41,606 nucleotides of DNA from an uncultured Pirellulaceae bacterium (GCA_937967505.1 CALCJM010000006.1:1-41606), one strand, 5' to 3'. Positions 9,939 to 19,639 are shown, numbered from the stretch's first letter. The notes: generated from the sequence alone by a model not told the origin. Numbers and translations are program-made.

Positions 9939-11108
9939 GTGAGTGGAACAAAAAATATTTTCCGAGACGTTCTTTTGCCTGTTTTGGCGATAGCGACACT
10001 TTTTTCTGTGACGGGGGTGACCGCAAAAACTGCCCAAGCCCAGTTTGCGTTGGCCAAACGACTGGAAATCGGCGACAAGGCTCCCGAGCTTGATGTGTCG
10101 GATTGGGTTACCGATGGCGACGGGAGTTTTCCCAAGGTAACCCGGTTTGAAGAAGGACAAGTTTACGTCGTTGAATTTTGGGCCACGTGGTGCCAACCCT
10201 GTATCATGATGATGCCCGAGATGGCGAGACTACAGAGCAAATACGGTGACAAGGTACGGTTCCTGAGCATCACCGAAGAGACTCCCGACGAGGTGCTGAT
10301 GCTGAAGGAACGCGATTATCCGGGTCAGCCCGGGACGCCTTTCAAAAAGTACATGAATCAGTACTGCGTGGGAGCGGATCCCGACGGATCGACCCATACT
10401 TCCTTTTTGGGGCTGGGGTCGTCCGGAATTCCTCATGCCTTCATTGTCGGTCCAACCGGCGAGATCGAATGGGCAGATCATCCCGGCGCGATCGAGCCGG
10501 TGTTGGGCCAGATTGTGGACGGTTCATGGGACCGCGAAAAGTACTACGCCGATCAGAAAGCCATTGCTTCGCTTAATCAACGTATTGGCAAAGCGCTGCA
10601 AACCAACGACTACGCAGCCGCGTTTGATCTGGCCGGAGAATTGGTTCCGCACTACGCCGAAGAAGACCAGTTGGCGTTGCGTTTCAAACGCGCGTTGTTG
10701 GCAATGCGACTGCCTGCAAAAGAAGGCAGTGCCTACATCAAGGAGACGCTCGGGTTGTTTGCCAAAGAGGAGGGCGCGGTGGCGGCGTTGGTTTGGAAAG
10801 TTGTTGAACTGAAAAATAATCGTGTCGAAATTGCCGATGAAATCCTGCAGGAGGCGCAGGCGGTGATTGATGCTGAAGTGAAAACAATGCCGGACGACAC
10901 CGACGAACAGAGAATGACCAAAGGTGCCACGATCGACACTCAGGCTCATTTGCTGTTCGTTACCCGGCAACTGGATGAAGCCATCGCGGCTCAGGAGCAA
11001 GCCGCCCAGCTGCTCGATGAGAAAGAGATCACTGATTTTCTGAAGTTCCTGAAAACCCGCAAAGCAGCGCTGGTGAACAAGCAGGAAGAAGAAAAAGCGG
11101 GATCGTAG
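9939..11108 (+). CDS. Exported thioredoxin-like (TlpA/ResA-type) protein
   Basis: Thiol-disulfide oxidoreductase-type protein with an N-terminal signal peptide (ending near AQAQ) and a thioredoxin fold with active site WCQPC in VVEFWATWCQPCIMMMPEM. The cis-Pro region is GIPHAFIVGPTGEIEW. After the thioredoxin domain comes an alpha-helical region of about 200 residues of unknown function, with Glu/Lys-rich helices. I prefer the GTG at 9939 (preceded by CAGG) to the TTG at 9921; both are in frame and give the same mature protein. It is transcribed divergently from thiC. Substrate unknown; it probably acts outside the cytoplasmic membrane. Confidence 0.8.
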   Translation: MSGTKNIFRDVLLPVLAIATLFSVTGVTAKTAQAQFALAKRLEIGDKAPELDVSDWVTDGDGSFPKVTRFEEGQVYVVEFWATWCQPCIMMMPEMARLQSKYGDKVRFLSITEETPDEVLMLKERDYPGQPGTPFKKYMNQYCVGADPDGSTHTSFLGLGSSGIPHAFIVGPTGEIEWADHPGAIEPVLGQIVDGSWDREKYYADQKAIASLNQRIGKALQTNDYAAAFDLAGELVPHYAEEDQLALRFKRALLAMRLPAKEGSAYIKETLGLFAKEEGAVAALVWKVVELKNNRVEIADEILQEAQAVIDAEVKTMPDDTDEQRMTKGATIDTQAHLLFVTRQLDEAIAAQEQAAQLLDEKEITDFLKFLKTRKAALVNKQEEEKAGS

Positions 11109-11181
11109 TGGGCGCACTCGATCGCTGGAATCACACTAGGGCGGTCCACCAACCGGGCCGCAGTCAATCCCGATCAGGACT

Positions 11182-11213
11182 GACAGCAGGATCGTCCTGT
11201 CAAGGTTACTTTT
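11182..11213. other. Possible weak terminator hairpin between convergent genes
   Basis: GACAG-ca-GGA and TCCTGTC pair around a 3-nt loop (11182-11201), followed by AAGGTTACTTTTT. It sits between the 3' ends of the thioredoxin-like gene and the proline-rich lipoprotein gene. Confidence 0.3.
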
Positions 11214-11214
11214 T

Positions 11215-12996
11215 CTACCAGAGCTTCTTTTCCAAGCTGCGGACACTGCCCGGAGCATAGTTTCCGCTTCCGGTGTTCAGCCCGTCAGGCAAATCGGCCG
11301 AACCGTTTCTGGGGGGCGCAGCGGTGCCGATCGAAAGTGATGGAGCTTTGGCAACGCGCGCCGCCGATGCTGACGGTTTCTCTGGCGTCGGTGCCGGTTC
11401 GGCAGCGCGATCGAAGAACTGATTTCGTGTTACCTGCAACTGAGGCGAAACCTGAGTCCGGATTTGCGCGGGAAACGCTGAAGGGCTGGCCGCCATCGTA
11501 ACTGGTGGCTGTTGCGGCAACGGAAACTGGTGTGGAGCAACTTTGGGGTTCTGAAAACCACCCGCCAAGGGGGCGCGATTGACTTCCGGTAAGGGTTGAT
11601 TCAGACGCGCCTGTTTCGCTGCTTCTAACGCATCAAGAGAAGCTTGTGATAACTGGCGAGGCAATTGCATATCCTGAACCGGTTCGTGCGCCGATGCGCG
11701 GAGCGTCGGTGGTGGTGTGACGGACGATGGCTCTGCACCGCCGACAAAATCGTTGCTGACGATGTCCTCGGAGGGACTTGCCGATTTGCGTTTGCCAGAC
11801 AGCATGTTGCCCCGAGGCAGTTCGCCGGCGGAGGTATTGCTGCGACCCAATCCTGTGTTGATTTCTTTGGTGGCGACCAGCCCGGGCGTAGGTGGTGCGA
11901 TAGCGCGCAAGATGTTGGTGGGAGCTGTCGGATCGGGGATCGACACCGTTTGCTGGCGTTCGCCAAGATCCGCCGCGTTGCCAAATCCACGATGTAGCGG
12001 TTGCTCGGGTTCCTTGGCGACCGGTTTTTGCGGTGCCAAACCGGCAATCTCAAATGCGGAACGGTGGGGCAACTTGAATTGGTCCGAGGTTCCCGACCCG
12101 CGCGAACGCAGCTCCATTAACTGGCTGCGCAGGCCCGCAATGGTCGCGTCCGGATTATCCGAGCTGACCTTGTCGGCGGTTGGGGACTGGCGGGCGACCT
12201 GGGCGTCTTGAGCTGGTGGAAAGTCGAAGTCGCGTTTTGCGTCGGGATTGGTCGCCACGAACTGACCGCTGTCCACGCCGTTGCTGGTGGTCAGTTTGCC
12301 ATACCGGTCGTACAGGCGCGGGTTCACTTTTGCCAATTCCTCAATGCCCCCGTCGGGACGGTTGGAGCTGCCGGGACGCGTGTCGGGTTTGTAGTTTCCC
12401 CAGAGATTGCCGGCAGCAGTCTGGTTCACGGCGGGTTTGGCCGCGTTGACCGTGCCGGCCGCGCCAGCCGGTTTGGTGTTGATACGTGAAAACAGATTGC
12501 CGCTGCTGGGTGGGGTGGTGCTGGCGACGGCAGTATTAAATTTATCTTGGGCGGTCTCGATATTCTCCCGACTGGCCTCGGCAGCTTTGCGAGCCACTTC
12601 CAGTTTTGATTTAATGTCCGACGGCATGCGGCTGGCGGCGATCTGTTGATCGGCCGAAGAAGTGTCGAACGTTTTCGGCGGGGCCGGTGGTGGGGTGCTG
12701 GATCGTGCGGCGATTGCATCGGCAGCCGGCGTCGTGGCAGTGCGAACCAGATTGCCGAAATTTGGCCGCGGAATACTGGAAAGCCCGGGAAGCTTGGGGA
12801 TCGGCAGTTTACCCGCCAGCGGCAGCGCAGGGGGAGCCGAAAGTTTGCCGGAAAGCATTTTGGGTACGGGTAATGAAGGGAGTTTGCCAGCGAATGGATT
12901 GGAGGGGAAATAAGTGCGCTGACAGCCAGCCATACCAATTCCACAGGCGATTGCGAGGGCGAGAGAGGCCAGTTTTGAGGTGTGTTGAGATCGCAT
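11215..12996 (-). CDS. Proline-rich lipoprotein of unknown function
   Basis: 593-aa protein starting at the ATG at 12996. The signal sequence ends in lipobox MAGC (Cys25), so it should be lipid-anchored. I do not recognise a domain. Residues 30-75 repeat an AGKLP/SGKL unit (FAGKLPSLPVP, MLSGKLSAPPALP, LAGKLPIPKLPG). The rest is Pro, Ala, Ser and Gln rich and looks largely disordered, with short helical stretches such as SKLEVARKAAEASRENIETA. The frame is open 22 codons upstream, but those residues would spoil the signal peptide. It is flanked upstream by a REP-like repeat pair and converges with the thioredoxin-like gene. Confidence 0.75.
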   Translation of the reverse strand: MRSQHTSKLASLALAIACGIGMAGCQRTYFPSNPFAGKLPSLPVPKMLSGKLSAPPALPLAGKLPIPKLPGLSSIPRPNFGNLVRTATTPAADAIAARSSTPPPAPPKTFDTSSADQQIAASRMPSDIKSKLEVARKAAEASRENIETAQDKFNTAVASTTPPSSGNLFSRINTKPAGAAGTVNAAKPAVNQTAAGNLWGNYKPDTRPGSSNRPDGGIEELAKVNPRLYDRYGKLTTSNGVDSGQFVATNPDAKRDFDFPPAQDAQVARQSPTADKVSSDNPDATIAGLRSQLMELRSRGSGTSDQFKLPHRSAFEIAGLAPQKPVAKEPEQPLHRGFGNAADLGERQQTVSIPDPTAPTNILRAIAPPTPGLVATKEINTGLGRSNTSAGELPRGNMLSGKRKSASPSEDIVSNDFVGGAEPSSVTPPPTLRASAHEPVQDMQLPRQLSQASLDALEAAKQARLNQPLPEVNRAPLAGGFQNPKVAPHQFPLPQQPPVTMAASPSAFPAQIRTQVSPQLQVTRNQFFDRAAEPAPTPEKPSASAARVAKAPSLSIGTAAPPRNGSADLPDGLNTGSGNYAPGSVRSLEKKLW

Positions 12997-13194
12997 TTGA
13001 TTCACGCCTTGGTGACATTCAAAAATGGGTGTTCCGGTGACCGCAAATGGGCAGTAGAACACGCTGTAGATCTGTCATCGGAAAACAGGGCGCGGAAACT
13101 TGTTCCGAATCTGGCAAAGATACTAATGGTGGCGAAAATCAAACCTGAACCGATTGCTCAGGATGCTAGCGTCATTGGTCCGCATTTCGAAAAA

Positions 13195-13403
13195 CGTAGC
13201 TACCGTCGCCAGACGGTGGGGTGTTGGGGGGAGAGCGCTGGCGTTGGTGGAGCTTGTTTGCTGGTTTCCACGCTCTGGCGAGCGTAGCCACGTTGATTTC
13301 GAAAAACGTAGCTACCGTCGCCAGACGGTGGAGCGTTGGGGGAGAGCGCTGGTGTTGGTGGAGCTTGTTTGTTGGTTTCCACGCTCTGGCGAGCGTAGCC
13401 ACG
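13195..13403. repeat. REP-like hairpin pairs, two tandem units
   Basis: Two units with a 112-nt period. Each has form A (stem ACCGTC-GCCA-GACGGT, at 13195-13219 and 13307-13331) followed by form B (stem ACGCTC-TGGC-GAGCGT, at 13268-13292 and 13379-13403). Forms A and B are near mirror images. The array lies behind sod. Short open frames across it are artefacts of the repeat. Confidence 0.9.
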
Positions 13404-13431
13404 TTGTGGAACGGTCTTGCTTGCCTGAAAA

Positions 13432-13463
13432 CAAAAAAAGGATCGCCACAGCGATCCTTTTTA
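13432..13463 (-). terminator. Rho-independent terminator of sod
   Basis: GGATCGC (13440-13446) / GCGATCC (13451-13457) with loop CACA, flanked by A and T runs on both sides, so it could work in both directions. It begins about 25 nt past the sod stop codon. Confidence 0.85.
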
Positions 13464-13486
13464 CGTTTCAATTTTCCCGACTGCGT

Positions 13487-14092
13487 CTATTTGGCGGCAG
13501 CGAATCGTTTGCCAACGGCATCCCAGTCAATCACGTTGAAGAAGGCAGCAACGTAGTCAGGGCGTCGGTTTTGGTAATTCAGGTAGTAGGCGTGCTCCCA
13601 AACATCTAGGCCGAGAATCGGCGTGCGCCCTTCCATCAGTGGGTTGTCCTGGTTGGCAGTGCTTTCTACCACCAGTTTTCCACCATCGACGCTCAACCAC
13701 GCCCAACCACTGCCAAACCGTGTCCCGGCGGCAGCCGAGAATTTTTCTTTGAAGGCATCGAAGCTGCCAAATTCAGCGTCGATTGCAGCAGCCAAGTCGC
13801 CGCTGGGGGCACCGCCGCCGCTGCCACTGAGAATCGACCAGAACAGCGAGTGGTTGGCGTGGCCACCACCGTTGTTACGGACGGCTGTGCGCTTGTCCTC
13901 GGGGACGGCCGACAGATCTGAAATCAGATCCTCAACCGATTTGTTCAGAAGGTCTGATCCTTCCAAGGCGGCGTTCGTCTTGGTGACGTAACCATTGTGA
14001 TGCTTGGAGTGGTGAATCTCCATTGTGCGGGCATCGATATGCGGTTCCAACGCGTCGTATGCGTAACCGAGTTCAGGCAGGCTGTAAGCCAT
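13487..14092 (-). CDS. sodA: Superoxide dismutase, Mn/Fe family (Mn-type)
   Basis: 201-aa enzyme that dismutates superoxide to oxygen and hydrogen peroxide. The metal ligands are in place: H27 ([12 protein letters not shown]), H81 ([11 protein letters not shown]), D163 and H167 ([11 protein letters not shown]). Gly77 with the Gln in NQDNPL favours the manganese type, but cambialistic use cannot be excluded. The frame is open 88 codons further upstream; the ATG at 14092 is chosen because it gives the normal SOD N-terminus ([17 protein letters not shown]) and has AAGGA 9 nt before it. There is no signal peptide. A clear terminator follows. Confidence 0.96.
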   Translation of the reverse strand: MAYSLPELGYAYDALEPHIDARTMEIHHSKHHNGYVTKTNAALEGSDLLNKSVEDLISDLSAVPEDKRTAVRNNGGGHANHSLFWSILSGSGGGAPSGDLAAAIDAEFGSFDAFKEKFSAAAGTRFGSGWAWLSVDGGKLVVESTANQDNPLMEGRTPILGLDVWEHAYYLNYQNRRPDYVAAFFNVIDWDAVGKRFAAAK

Positions 14093-14232
14093 TTTTGATT
14101 TCCTTGTTGATTGTGTGAGAGGATTGGCGAGCGAAATCTTTCGCTCGATGTTCTTCCTGCACACGATATCAAAAATTGGCGTTTTGGCAATCACGTGACC
14201 TGCCGATCGGCAGCGACCGGCGTCCTTGCGCG

Positions 14233-17200
14233 TTAGCGTACGTTTTCGGTGGCCAGATCGACTGAAATCCGGGACGCTTTGTCGCTGATCATTAGGTAGC
14301 GTCGCAATTCGCCCAACAGATACGGAGCGATATCGGTGTGGTTGGTCGAGAACCATTTCCGCATTCGACCGGCGTAAATCGTGACCCGAATGAAGTTCAG
14401 TTTCTTGGTGCGGTTGGAATCGGCGATGGCCGCCTCCGCTTCCTTGAACTCGATATTCATCGTGAATACCCCTTTGCGGGAGTAGTCCGCCGGATCTTCG
14501 GACTCGATCTCCATCGACAGGAATTCGGGCTCCACGCGCTGTAGGATGGCATCTTTTTCGATGATGAATCCACGTAGTTTCTCCACCAGCACCTGGATCG
14601 GCGTCTCCGTCTGGAACTCCTCACAGATCAGAGAGGTGTTTTCGCGCCGCTGCGTTTTCCACTGGACACCGGATGCGGAAAGTTCCGTTTCCAGTTCCTC
14701 TGCCCGGATCGAACCTGTTCCATCGCCTGCGACCACGCGGTTGCGACCGGTCTCTTTGGCCTTCAGCAGTGCCGTATCAGCCCGGACGAAGAAGTCCATC
14801 GATGTGTCGCCCTCCCGCAGTTCCGAAACGCCAAAGCTGGCGGAAATTGATTTCCCTTCCAGCATGGGTTGCGGTGTCTTGTAGAGCGCCATGCGAATCT
14901 CTTCGGCGCGTTGAACCGCAGACGCCGTATCGCAATCCGCACAGAGAATGACGAATTCCTCACCGCCATATCGCGCGACCAGATCCTGCGACCGAACATA
15001 GCGTTTTAACATTTCAGCGAATGATACCAACGCCTGGTCACCGACGGCATGCCCGAATTTATCATTGATAGATTTAAAATAGTCGATGTCGCAGATGATG
15101 ATACTGCAGTTGAAATTGTCGGACTGCTGGAAGGCCAGCACATATTCCTGTTGGACGCGCTCGAATTCAGCACGGTTGGCGACTTGGGTCAGCGGGTCCA
15201 GCACAGAGAACTCGTACAGATCCTTCAATTGTCGCTGTAGGTTGACCTGTGCCGATCGATCGTGGAACATCACCACCGCTCCGTTGACGTAGCGGTTTTT
15301 GTCGATCACCGGAATCGCCGTCAGTTCCACTTTCAGACCATTCTGATTGGTTTTGTTGGAGATTTTGTATTCGCCGGTAATAATCGACAGCGTTCTCAAG
15401 GACTCGGCAACCGGGCACGCATCCAGTTGCAATCCGTTACCATCGGTGTCACACAGGTTGATCGTCTGCGGCAGTAACGGGCGGTCAAGCACGACGCCCG
15501 GAATAATGCCGGTCATTTTTTCTGCGCCGCGACTCCACATTTTCACGCGCTGTTGATGATCCACGAAGATCACCCCATCAGACAAATGTTCCAGCATGCA
15601 AGTGTAAAACAGGTCGAACTGAAACTGATGGCCCGATACCGGACGTTTCGCGACCTGCTCGCCCTCGGTCGGTGCCGGTAAATCCACCGAGGGGATATCG
15701 GAACGCAGAGTCCCCGGCTGAATCAATGTCGGCTGGTCAGTGAACTGCACATCCTTCGGCGTCACCAAGGGTTGAGGAGTGCTTTCGATCGGCTGTCGCA
15801 AATCAGCCCGGTTGTCGGTCAAAACAACCGCTGGCGTGACCGTGTTCTGCGCGCTGCGATTCTCACGCGCTGTCTGTTCGGCTTTTTCTCGCGCCTGTTT
15901 GACACGTTCGGCCTGCTGCATTGCCGCAATCTTCTCGTTTTCGGCTTGCTGCTCGATCTCCTGTAATTCTTCGGTGCGACGAAGTTGAAGATGCTCCACC
16001 TTGGCCTTTTCGGCTGCGATGCGTTCCTGCTCAAACCGCTCGCGTTCGGCGCGTTCGGTCTGTGAATTCTCCTGCTCCTGGCGCTGTCGCTCGCGGAATT
16101 GCTGCTCCAGACGTTCGGCCTCGAGGATTCTTGGGTCAACCGGTTGTCCCGCCTGGGCAAACCCCTCAGCGGTGGGTTGCGGGAGGCTGGTTGCTGCGGA
16201 GAGGCTGGTTTCCGCACGCAGTTGATCCATTTCCCGGATCTGATCTTCTGGTGGTGACTGGTGCATTTCAAATCCGGCAGAACTACCCGGTTGTTGAGGC
16301 TGCGGGATGATGGTTGGCAGGGGCAGCCCCGACGCAGTTAACATTTCCAGTGGTGCTTGAGGTTGCTCCGGAATGCTTTCGCGCCGATTGACACTGATGT
16401 TGCTCGGGGCAACCGGAGCGGCTGCCGTCGGCTGTTGAGGAATTTCGACTCCCAGATCCACTGCCCCATCGGACGCGTGAAAACCGATGGACGATTGCGG
16501 AGACATCGTTGGCGTTACGTGTGGCGGATTGTTCTGTTGTAATGCCTCGATACTGGAAACTGGAGAAGGGGCTTCATTGGCTGTGACAGGGGGAACCGCC
16601 GCATCCGCGTGCCCCGTGCCTGTGTGGATTGATTGAGATACTGATTCGGTCGGGGGCGGACCGGCATCCTCAACCTCGGGTGATTCGGCGCGTACCAAAT
16701 TTTCGCGTCGCAGCCGGTCGGCCAGTCGCTCTTCGGGCGACGGTTCCCGTGGATCAAAATCCTGGCTGAAGACGGGGCCCGGGGCCTCTTCGAGTCGCGC
16801 TGCTTCCAGGTCAAAACTGTGAGCCGAAAATGAGGGGGCTGCGGTTGATGGCGGGACCTGTGGAAGGACAGGCGGCGCGGCATCGTATGGGATTTCCTCA
16901 TGCGTGTCGGGCGTATCGGGCAATTCGGAAAGATCAGACTGTTCTGCGTTGAGGGTTGATTCGCTGGCCAACCGCGCACCCCAATTTCCCATGCCCGCAG
17001 CGGCCAACCCGGCCGTCAAGCCGGCAGAACCAGTGGGCCTTCGTTCTGTCGGCGGGATGTCCAGCGGAGGAACATAAGGTGCTGAAGGAAAGTCTTCGTG
17101 ATCGTTGTCGTCTTTATGAAGGCCACCCAGATTTTGTGCATGAGGGCTGTCGCTGTGGTAGGTGTGGCTTAATTCCGGATCAAAACCGGGTTCTGGGTGA

Positions 17201-17601
17201 CTCTCAAAACCTGATTGGGTAAGGGAATCATGGGCGTCAGGCGCTGGCGATTGGGCGGCGTAGACTTGTGGTTGGGATGAATCTGTCGTTTCCGGTGAAG
17301 CCTCCAGATGTGCCTGTTCAGCCGCCTGTTTTGCCGCACGTTCCTCGGCAGCAGCTTGTTCGAAAAACGCATCCATCTTGTTACCGCGCGGTGCCGTAGT
17401 CTCTGCGGCAGGTGCTTGGTGAAGTTCTTCGTCATGCTGGGGAGCGATTTCTGATGCACCCAGCAACGCATCTTTTTGGTTTTGGACGTTGGACAAATAT
17501 TGTTGTTGGCCTACCTGCCTTGCGATCGGAATCGGTCCGTCACCAGTGTGAGAACTGCCTGTAGAGAATGCGTCGTTTGAGTCAGAGCTTTGGGTCGACA
17601 T
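14233..17601 (-). CDS. Large PAS-GGDEF diguanylate cyclase
   Basis: 1122-aa protein predicted to make cyclic di-GMP. The first 530 or so residues are low-complexity and Pro/Gln/Glu rich, followed by a charged coiled coil ([20 protein letters not shown]). A PAS domain (about 660-780; [20 protein letters not shown]) precedes the GGDEF domain (about 795-930). The active site is GGEEF at 879-883, and a product-inhibition site R870-S-Q-D873 lies exactly five residues upstream. A C-terminal domain of about 190 residues is not recognised. No membrane segments or signal peptide were seen. The ATG at 17601 is preferred; the frame stays open 23 codons upstream. It is divergent from a membrane-protein gene. 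Confidence 0.9.
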   Translation of the reverse strand: MSTQSSDSNDAFSTGSSHTGDGPIPIARQVGQQQYLSNVQNQKDALLGASEIAPQHDEELHQAPAAETTAPRGNKMDAFFEQAAAEERAAKQAAEQAHLEASPETTDSSQPQVYAAQSPAPDAHDSLTQSGFESHPEPGFDPELSHTYHSDSPHAQNLGGLHKDDNDHEDFPSAPYVPPLDIPPTERRPTGSAGLTAGLAAAGMGNWGARLASESTLNAEQSDLSELPDTPDTHEEIPYDAAPPVLPQVPPSTAAPSFSAHSFDLEAARLEEAPGPVFSQDFDPREPSPEERLADRLRRENLVRAESPEVEDAGPPPTESVSQSIHTGTGHADAAVPPVTANEAPSPVSSIEALQQNNPPHVTPTMSPQSSIGFHASDGAVDLGVEIPQQPTAAAPVAPSNISVNRRESIPEQPQAPLEMLTASGLPLPTIIPQPQQPGSSAGFEMHQSPPEDQIREMDQLRAETSLSAATSLPQPTAEGFAQAGQPVDPRILEAERLEQQFRERQRQEQENSQTERAERERFEQERIAAEKAKVEHLQLRRTEELQEIEQQAENEKIAAMQQAERVKQAREKAEQTARENRSAQNTVTPAVVLTDNRADLRQPIESTPQPLVTPKDVQFTDQPTLIQPGTLRSDIPSVDLPAPTEGEQVAKRPVSGHQFQFDLFYTCMLEHLSDGVIFVDHQQRVKMWSRGAEKMTGIIPGVVLDRPLLPQTINLCDTDGNGLQLDACPVAESLRTLSIITGEYKISNKTNQNGLKVELTAIPVIDKNRYVNGAVVMFHDRSAQVNLQRQLKDLYEFSVLDPLTQVANRAEFERVQQEYVLAFQQSDNFNCSIIICDIDYFKSINDKFGHAVGDQALVSFAEMLKRYVRSQDLVARYGGEEFVILCADCDTASAVQRAEEIRMALYKTPQPMLEGKSISASFGVSELREGDTSMDFFVRADTALLKAKETGRNRVVAGDGTGSIRAEELETELSASGVQWKTQRRENTSLICEEFQTETPIQVLVEKLRGFIIEKDAILQRVEPEFLSMEIESEDPADYSRKGVFTMNIEFKEAEAAIADSNRTKKLNFIRVTIYAGRMRKWFSTNHTDIAPYLLGELRRYLMISDKASRISVDLATENVR

Positions 17602-17915
17602 TTTTAAATCAGCTACTGTAAAATGCTGGAATAGGCGTTGAAAAGGTGCTTGATCGTACTGGTGGGTCAATTTCGCCCAGCGCGTTCAGCCGGGTCTTGA
17701 CTCCATGTTTTGAAGCAGCTTGCGTACCCCAAATCTGATTTCCCGCGCGTCGTGATCTGGGGCTCCTATTAGGGAAACGAACGATCGCTGACAAAAACGG
17801 GAATCTGATAAAGCAAGGTGATAGCAAACGGATTCATCCTCTCTTTTCGACCTCTGAGATGTCTTTCAATGGGGAAGAGCCTGGCGGTGAAAAAACCGGC
17901 AATACTGGTAAAACA

Positions 17916-18029
17916 AGCGCCAAACCGCCACCTGGGGGCTAAAAATCATGATTGGTGCTATCCGAAAACCCTGCGGCAGGAGGTGATTTTTATTGGTTCC
18001 GGCGCTAACCCTGAAGGTTGGTTTTGCCG
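17916..18029 (+). promoter_or_regulatory. Candidate structured leader RNA (riboswitch-like)
   Basis: Three stems are nested in order: AGCGCC (17916-17921) with GGCGCT (18001-18006), AACC (17923-17926) with GGTT (17995-17998), and TAAAAATCA (17940-17948) with TGATTTTTA (17984-17992). The last 30 nt can instead form a second hairpin: CGGC (18000-18003) with GCCG (18026-18029), and CTAACC (18005-18010) with GGTTGG (18016-18021), followed by ATCTTTTAA. The two folds share bases 18000-18006 and exclude each other. No known class was recognised. Confidence 0.5.
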
Positions 18030-18039
18030 ATCTTTTAAC

Positions 18040-18070
18040 GGAGGGGCCGCTTATCTGAACACCCCCCTCC
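18040..18070 (+). promoter_or_regulatory. Hairpin masking GGAGG before membrane-protein gene
   Basis: GGAGGGG (18040-18046) pairs perfectly with CCCCTCC (18064-18070) across a 17-nt loop. The only purine-rich, Shine-Dalgarno-like sequence in this leader lies inside the stem. In-frame ATGs are at 18073 and 18103. Confidence 0.4.
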
Positions 18071-18102
18071 ACATGTTTCATTCCAACAGGGCCGCAAGAA
18101 AT

Positions 18103-19542
18103 ATGGTTGTCCGTCGCAACGATCGTCGTCGTCGATTAATGAATGACGAATTTGTTCCAACGGTCAGTTTTGACGGTCAGGCTGATTCTGCGCGAGCCAA
18201 TGACGAACATTCTGCTGATGATCGCAAGTCGGGCGCTCGTCGCACCTACGCGTCGGGGGCTGATCGGCGGAATCAGTTACGCACGACCGACATGTTCCCC
18301 AAACGCACCTGGTTGATTGTGGCGTTCGGGTTTTTGCTGGCTTTTATGATCGTGGCGATTAACGCCCTAGCATGGAATGCGGAATCATGGCGCGAGGTGC
18401 TGGGCGATGAAGGTGTCGCTGCCCTGCAATTGGGCGGCACAGGAACGCTCGCCAGCTGGTTCACCAGCTTTATGATGCTGTTGGTCGCGTTGGCCAGTCT
18501 ACAGATCTATGCACTGCGCCGGCATCGATGTGATGATTACGTGGGCGCGTATCGTATGTGGATGTGGTTTCCTCCAATTTTTGTTGTTGCCAGTGTTGCT
18601 TCGGTGATTGATCTCAATGCCATCGCGCGAAACGTGCTCTACGCAACGTCAGGAGTCGTGTTCGACTCGTCGGCATTGGTCCCTTTGGTCGTCGTGCTGG
18701 CCATTTTAGCCGTGTTGGCTGGACGGGTGCTGTATGAGGTGCGCGAGTCGCGTGCGACCGCCGCACTAATTGTCCTAGCGTGGCTGTCGCTGGCCGTTTC
18801 CGCGACGATGCAGACCCGGTGGGCATCCGACCAGATCGCGACAGTGGACTTACAAATCGTGTTGGGAAATAGCTATTTGGTTTCATCGACAGCGCTGTTG
18901 ATTGGGCATCTTTTTTATACCCGTTTTGTGTATCTGCATGCTCATGGGTTGATCGTCAAAAGGCAGGCTAAACCGGCCGTCAAGACCGCGACAGAAGCCA
19001 AATCGAAAGAAAAAAAGGCGGTCAAGTCTACGAGTAAATCCAAAGGCGAGAAGACGCGTCTGGCGGTAACGGGCAAAAAAGGGAGATCCACCTCTGCGCA
19101 GCCACCGACAAAACCAGCCAAACCTGCGGCGCGGCCACCAGTGAAAAAAACGAATGCATCGGAAGCGGCGGCGCAACCGACCGCAGCGCAACTGACCGCA
19201 GCGAAACCGGCCACGGTCAAATTGGCTGCGACAAAGCCCGCCGCAGGAAACAAGGCGGAGGCGAAACGAGCCTCCTCAAGCCAGGCGTCCAACGCTCCGC
19301 AAAAGCAGCCTGCGGCTTCGCCGGCCAAAAAGCGCCCCCAGTCCAACGCAGCGCCTCGGCCGACCACGATGAACAGCTTTAAATCATTGATGGAAAAAAG
19401 AAAGAGTGATCGGGCAGCCGCTGCAGCGGCCGCTCCAACCGAAGCGGTGCAGACCGATACTCCTCCCGCGACGTTAAAAATGAGCAAAGCCGAACGTCGG
19501 CGCGCCAGAAAAGCGAAACGTGCCGAGCGCAAAGCGGCGTGA
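18103..19542 (+). CDS. Membrane protein with long Lys/Ala/Pro-rich C-terminal tail
   Basis: About 479 aa if started at the ATG at 18103 (MVVRRNDRRRRLMNDEF); 18073 is an alternative. The soluble N-terminus is Arg/Asp rich. Six hydrophobic segments follow (for example TWLIVAFGFLLAFMIVAINA and ALVPLVVVLAILAVLAGRVL). The last 195 residues form a highly basic tail of Lys, Ala, Pro and Thr with repeats such as TAAQLTAAKPATVKLAATKP, ending in SKAERRRARKAKRAERKAA. This resembles the histone-H1-like tails that bind nucleic acid. I recognise no family. The upstream open frame to 17818 covers a structured leader and is unlikely to be translated. Confidence 0.7.
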   Translation: MVVRRNDRRRRLMNDEFVPTVSFDGQADSARANDEHSADDRKSGARRTYASGADRRNQLRTTDMFPKRTWLIVAFGFLLAFMIVAINALAWNAESWREVLGDEGVAALQLGGTGTLASWFTSFMMLLVALASLQIYALRRHRCDDYVGAYRMWMWFPPIFVVASVASVIDLNAIARNVLYATSGVVFDSSALVPLVVVLAILAVLAGRVLYEVRESRATAALIVLAWLSLAVSATMQTRWASDQIATVDLQIVLGNSYLVSSTALLIGHLFYTRFVYLHAHGLIVKRQAKPAVKTATEAKSKEKKAVKSTSKSKGEKTRLAVTGKKGRSTSAQPPTKPAKPAARPPVKKTNASEAAAQPTAAQLTAAKPATVKLAATKPAAGNKAEAKRASSSQASNAPQKQPAASPAKKRPQSNAAPRPTTMNSFKSLMEKRKSDRAAAAAAAPTEAVQTDTPPATLKMSKAERRRARKAKRAERKAA

Positions 19543-19569
19543 ATGGGGTCATGTTGGCGTAAGTCAAAT

Positions 19570-19638
19570 CCGGCAATCGCCGGCCTGCTGCGTGCAGGTT
19601 CATGGGCTCCCGGTTCCGGGGGCTTCGCGGGCCAAGCC
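19570..19638. other. Run of four short hairpins between convergent genes
   Basis: CCGGC/GCCGG (19570-19583), CCTGC/GCAGG (19584-19598), GCTCCCG/CGGGGGC (19606-19623) and GGCTT/AAGCC (19621-19638). The last two overlap slightly and compete. The run fills the 97-nt gap between the membrane-protein and ThpR-like genes, so it may stop transcription from both sides. Confidence 0.5.
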
Positions 19639-19639
19639 G

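Larger units (their letters stand above)
17602..18102. other. Divergent intergenic region holding a folded-RNA candidate
   Basis: 501 nt between the diguanylate cyclase and the membrane-protein gene. The right half is rich in nested inverted repeats (listed separately). An open frame continues through it from a GTG at 17818, but its composition is not coding-like. Confidence 0.6.

Noticed and set aside
13172..13471. Overlapping frames across the sod-side repeat
   Set aside because: They arise from the two tandem REP-like units and run into the sod terminator.
17818..18102. N-terminal extension of the membrane protein from a GTG
   Set aside because: The residues are not coding-like, and the DNA is packed with nested inverted repeats, which favours an untranslated leader.
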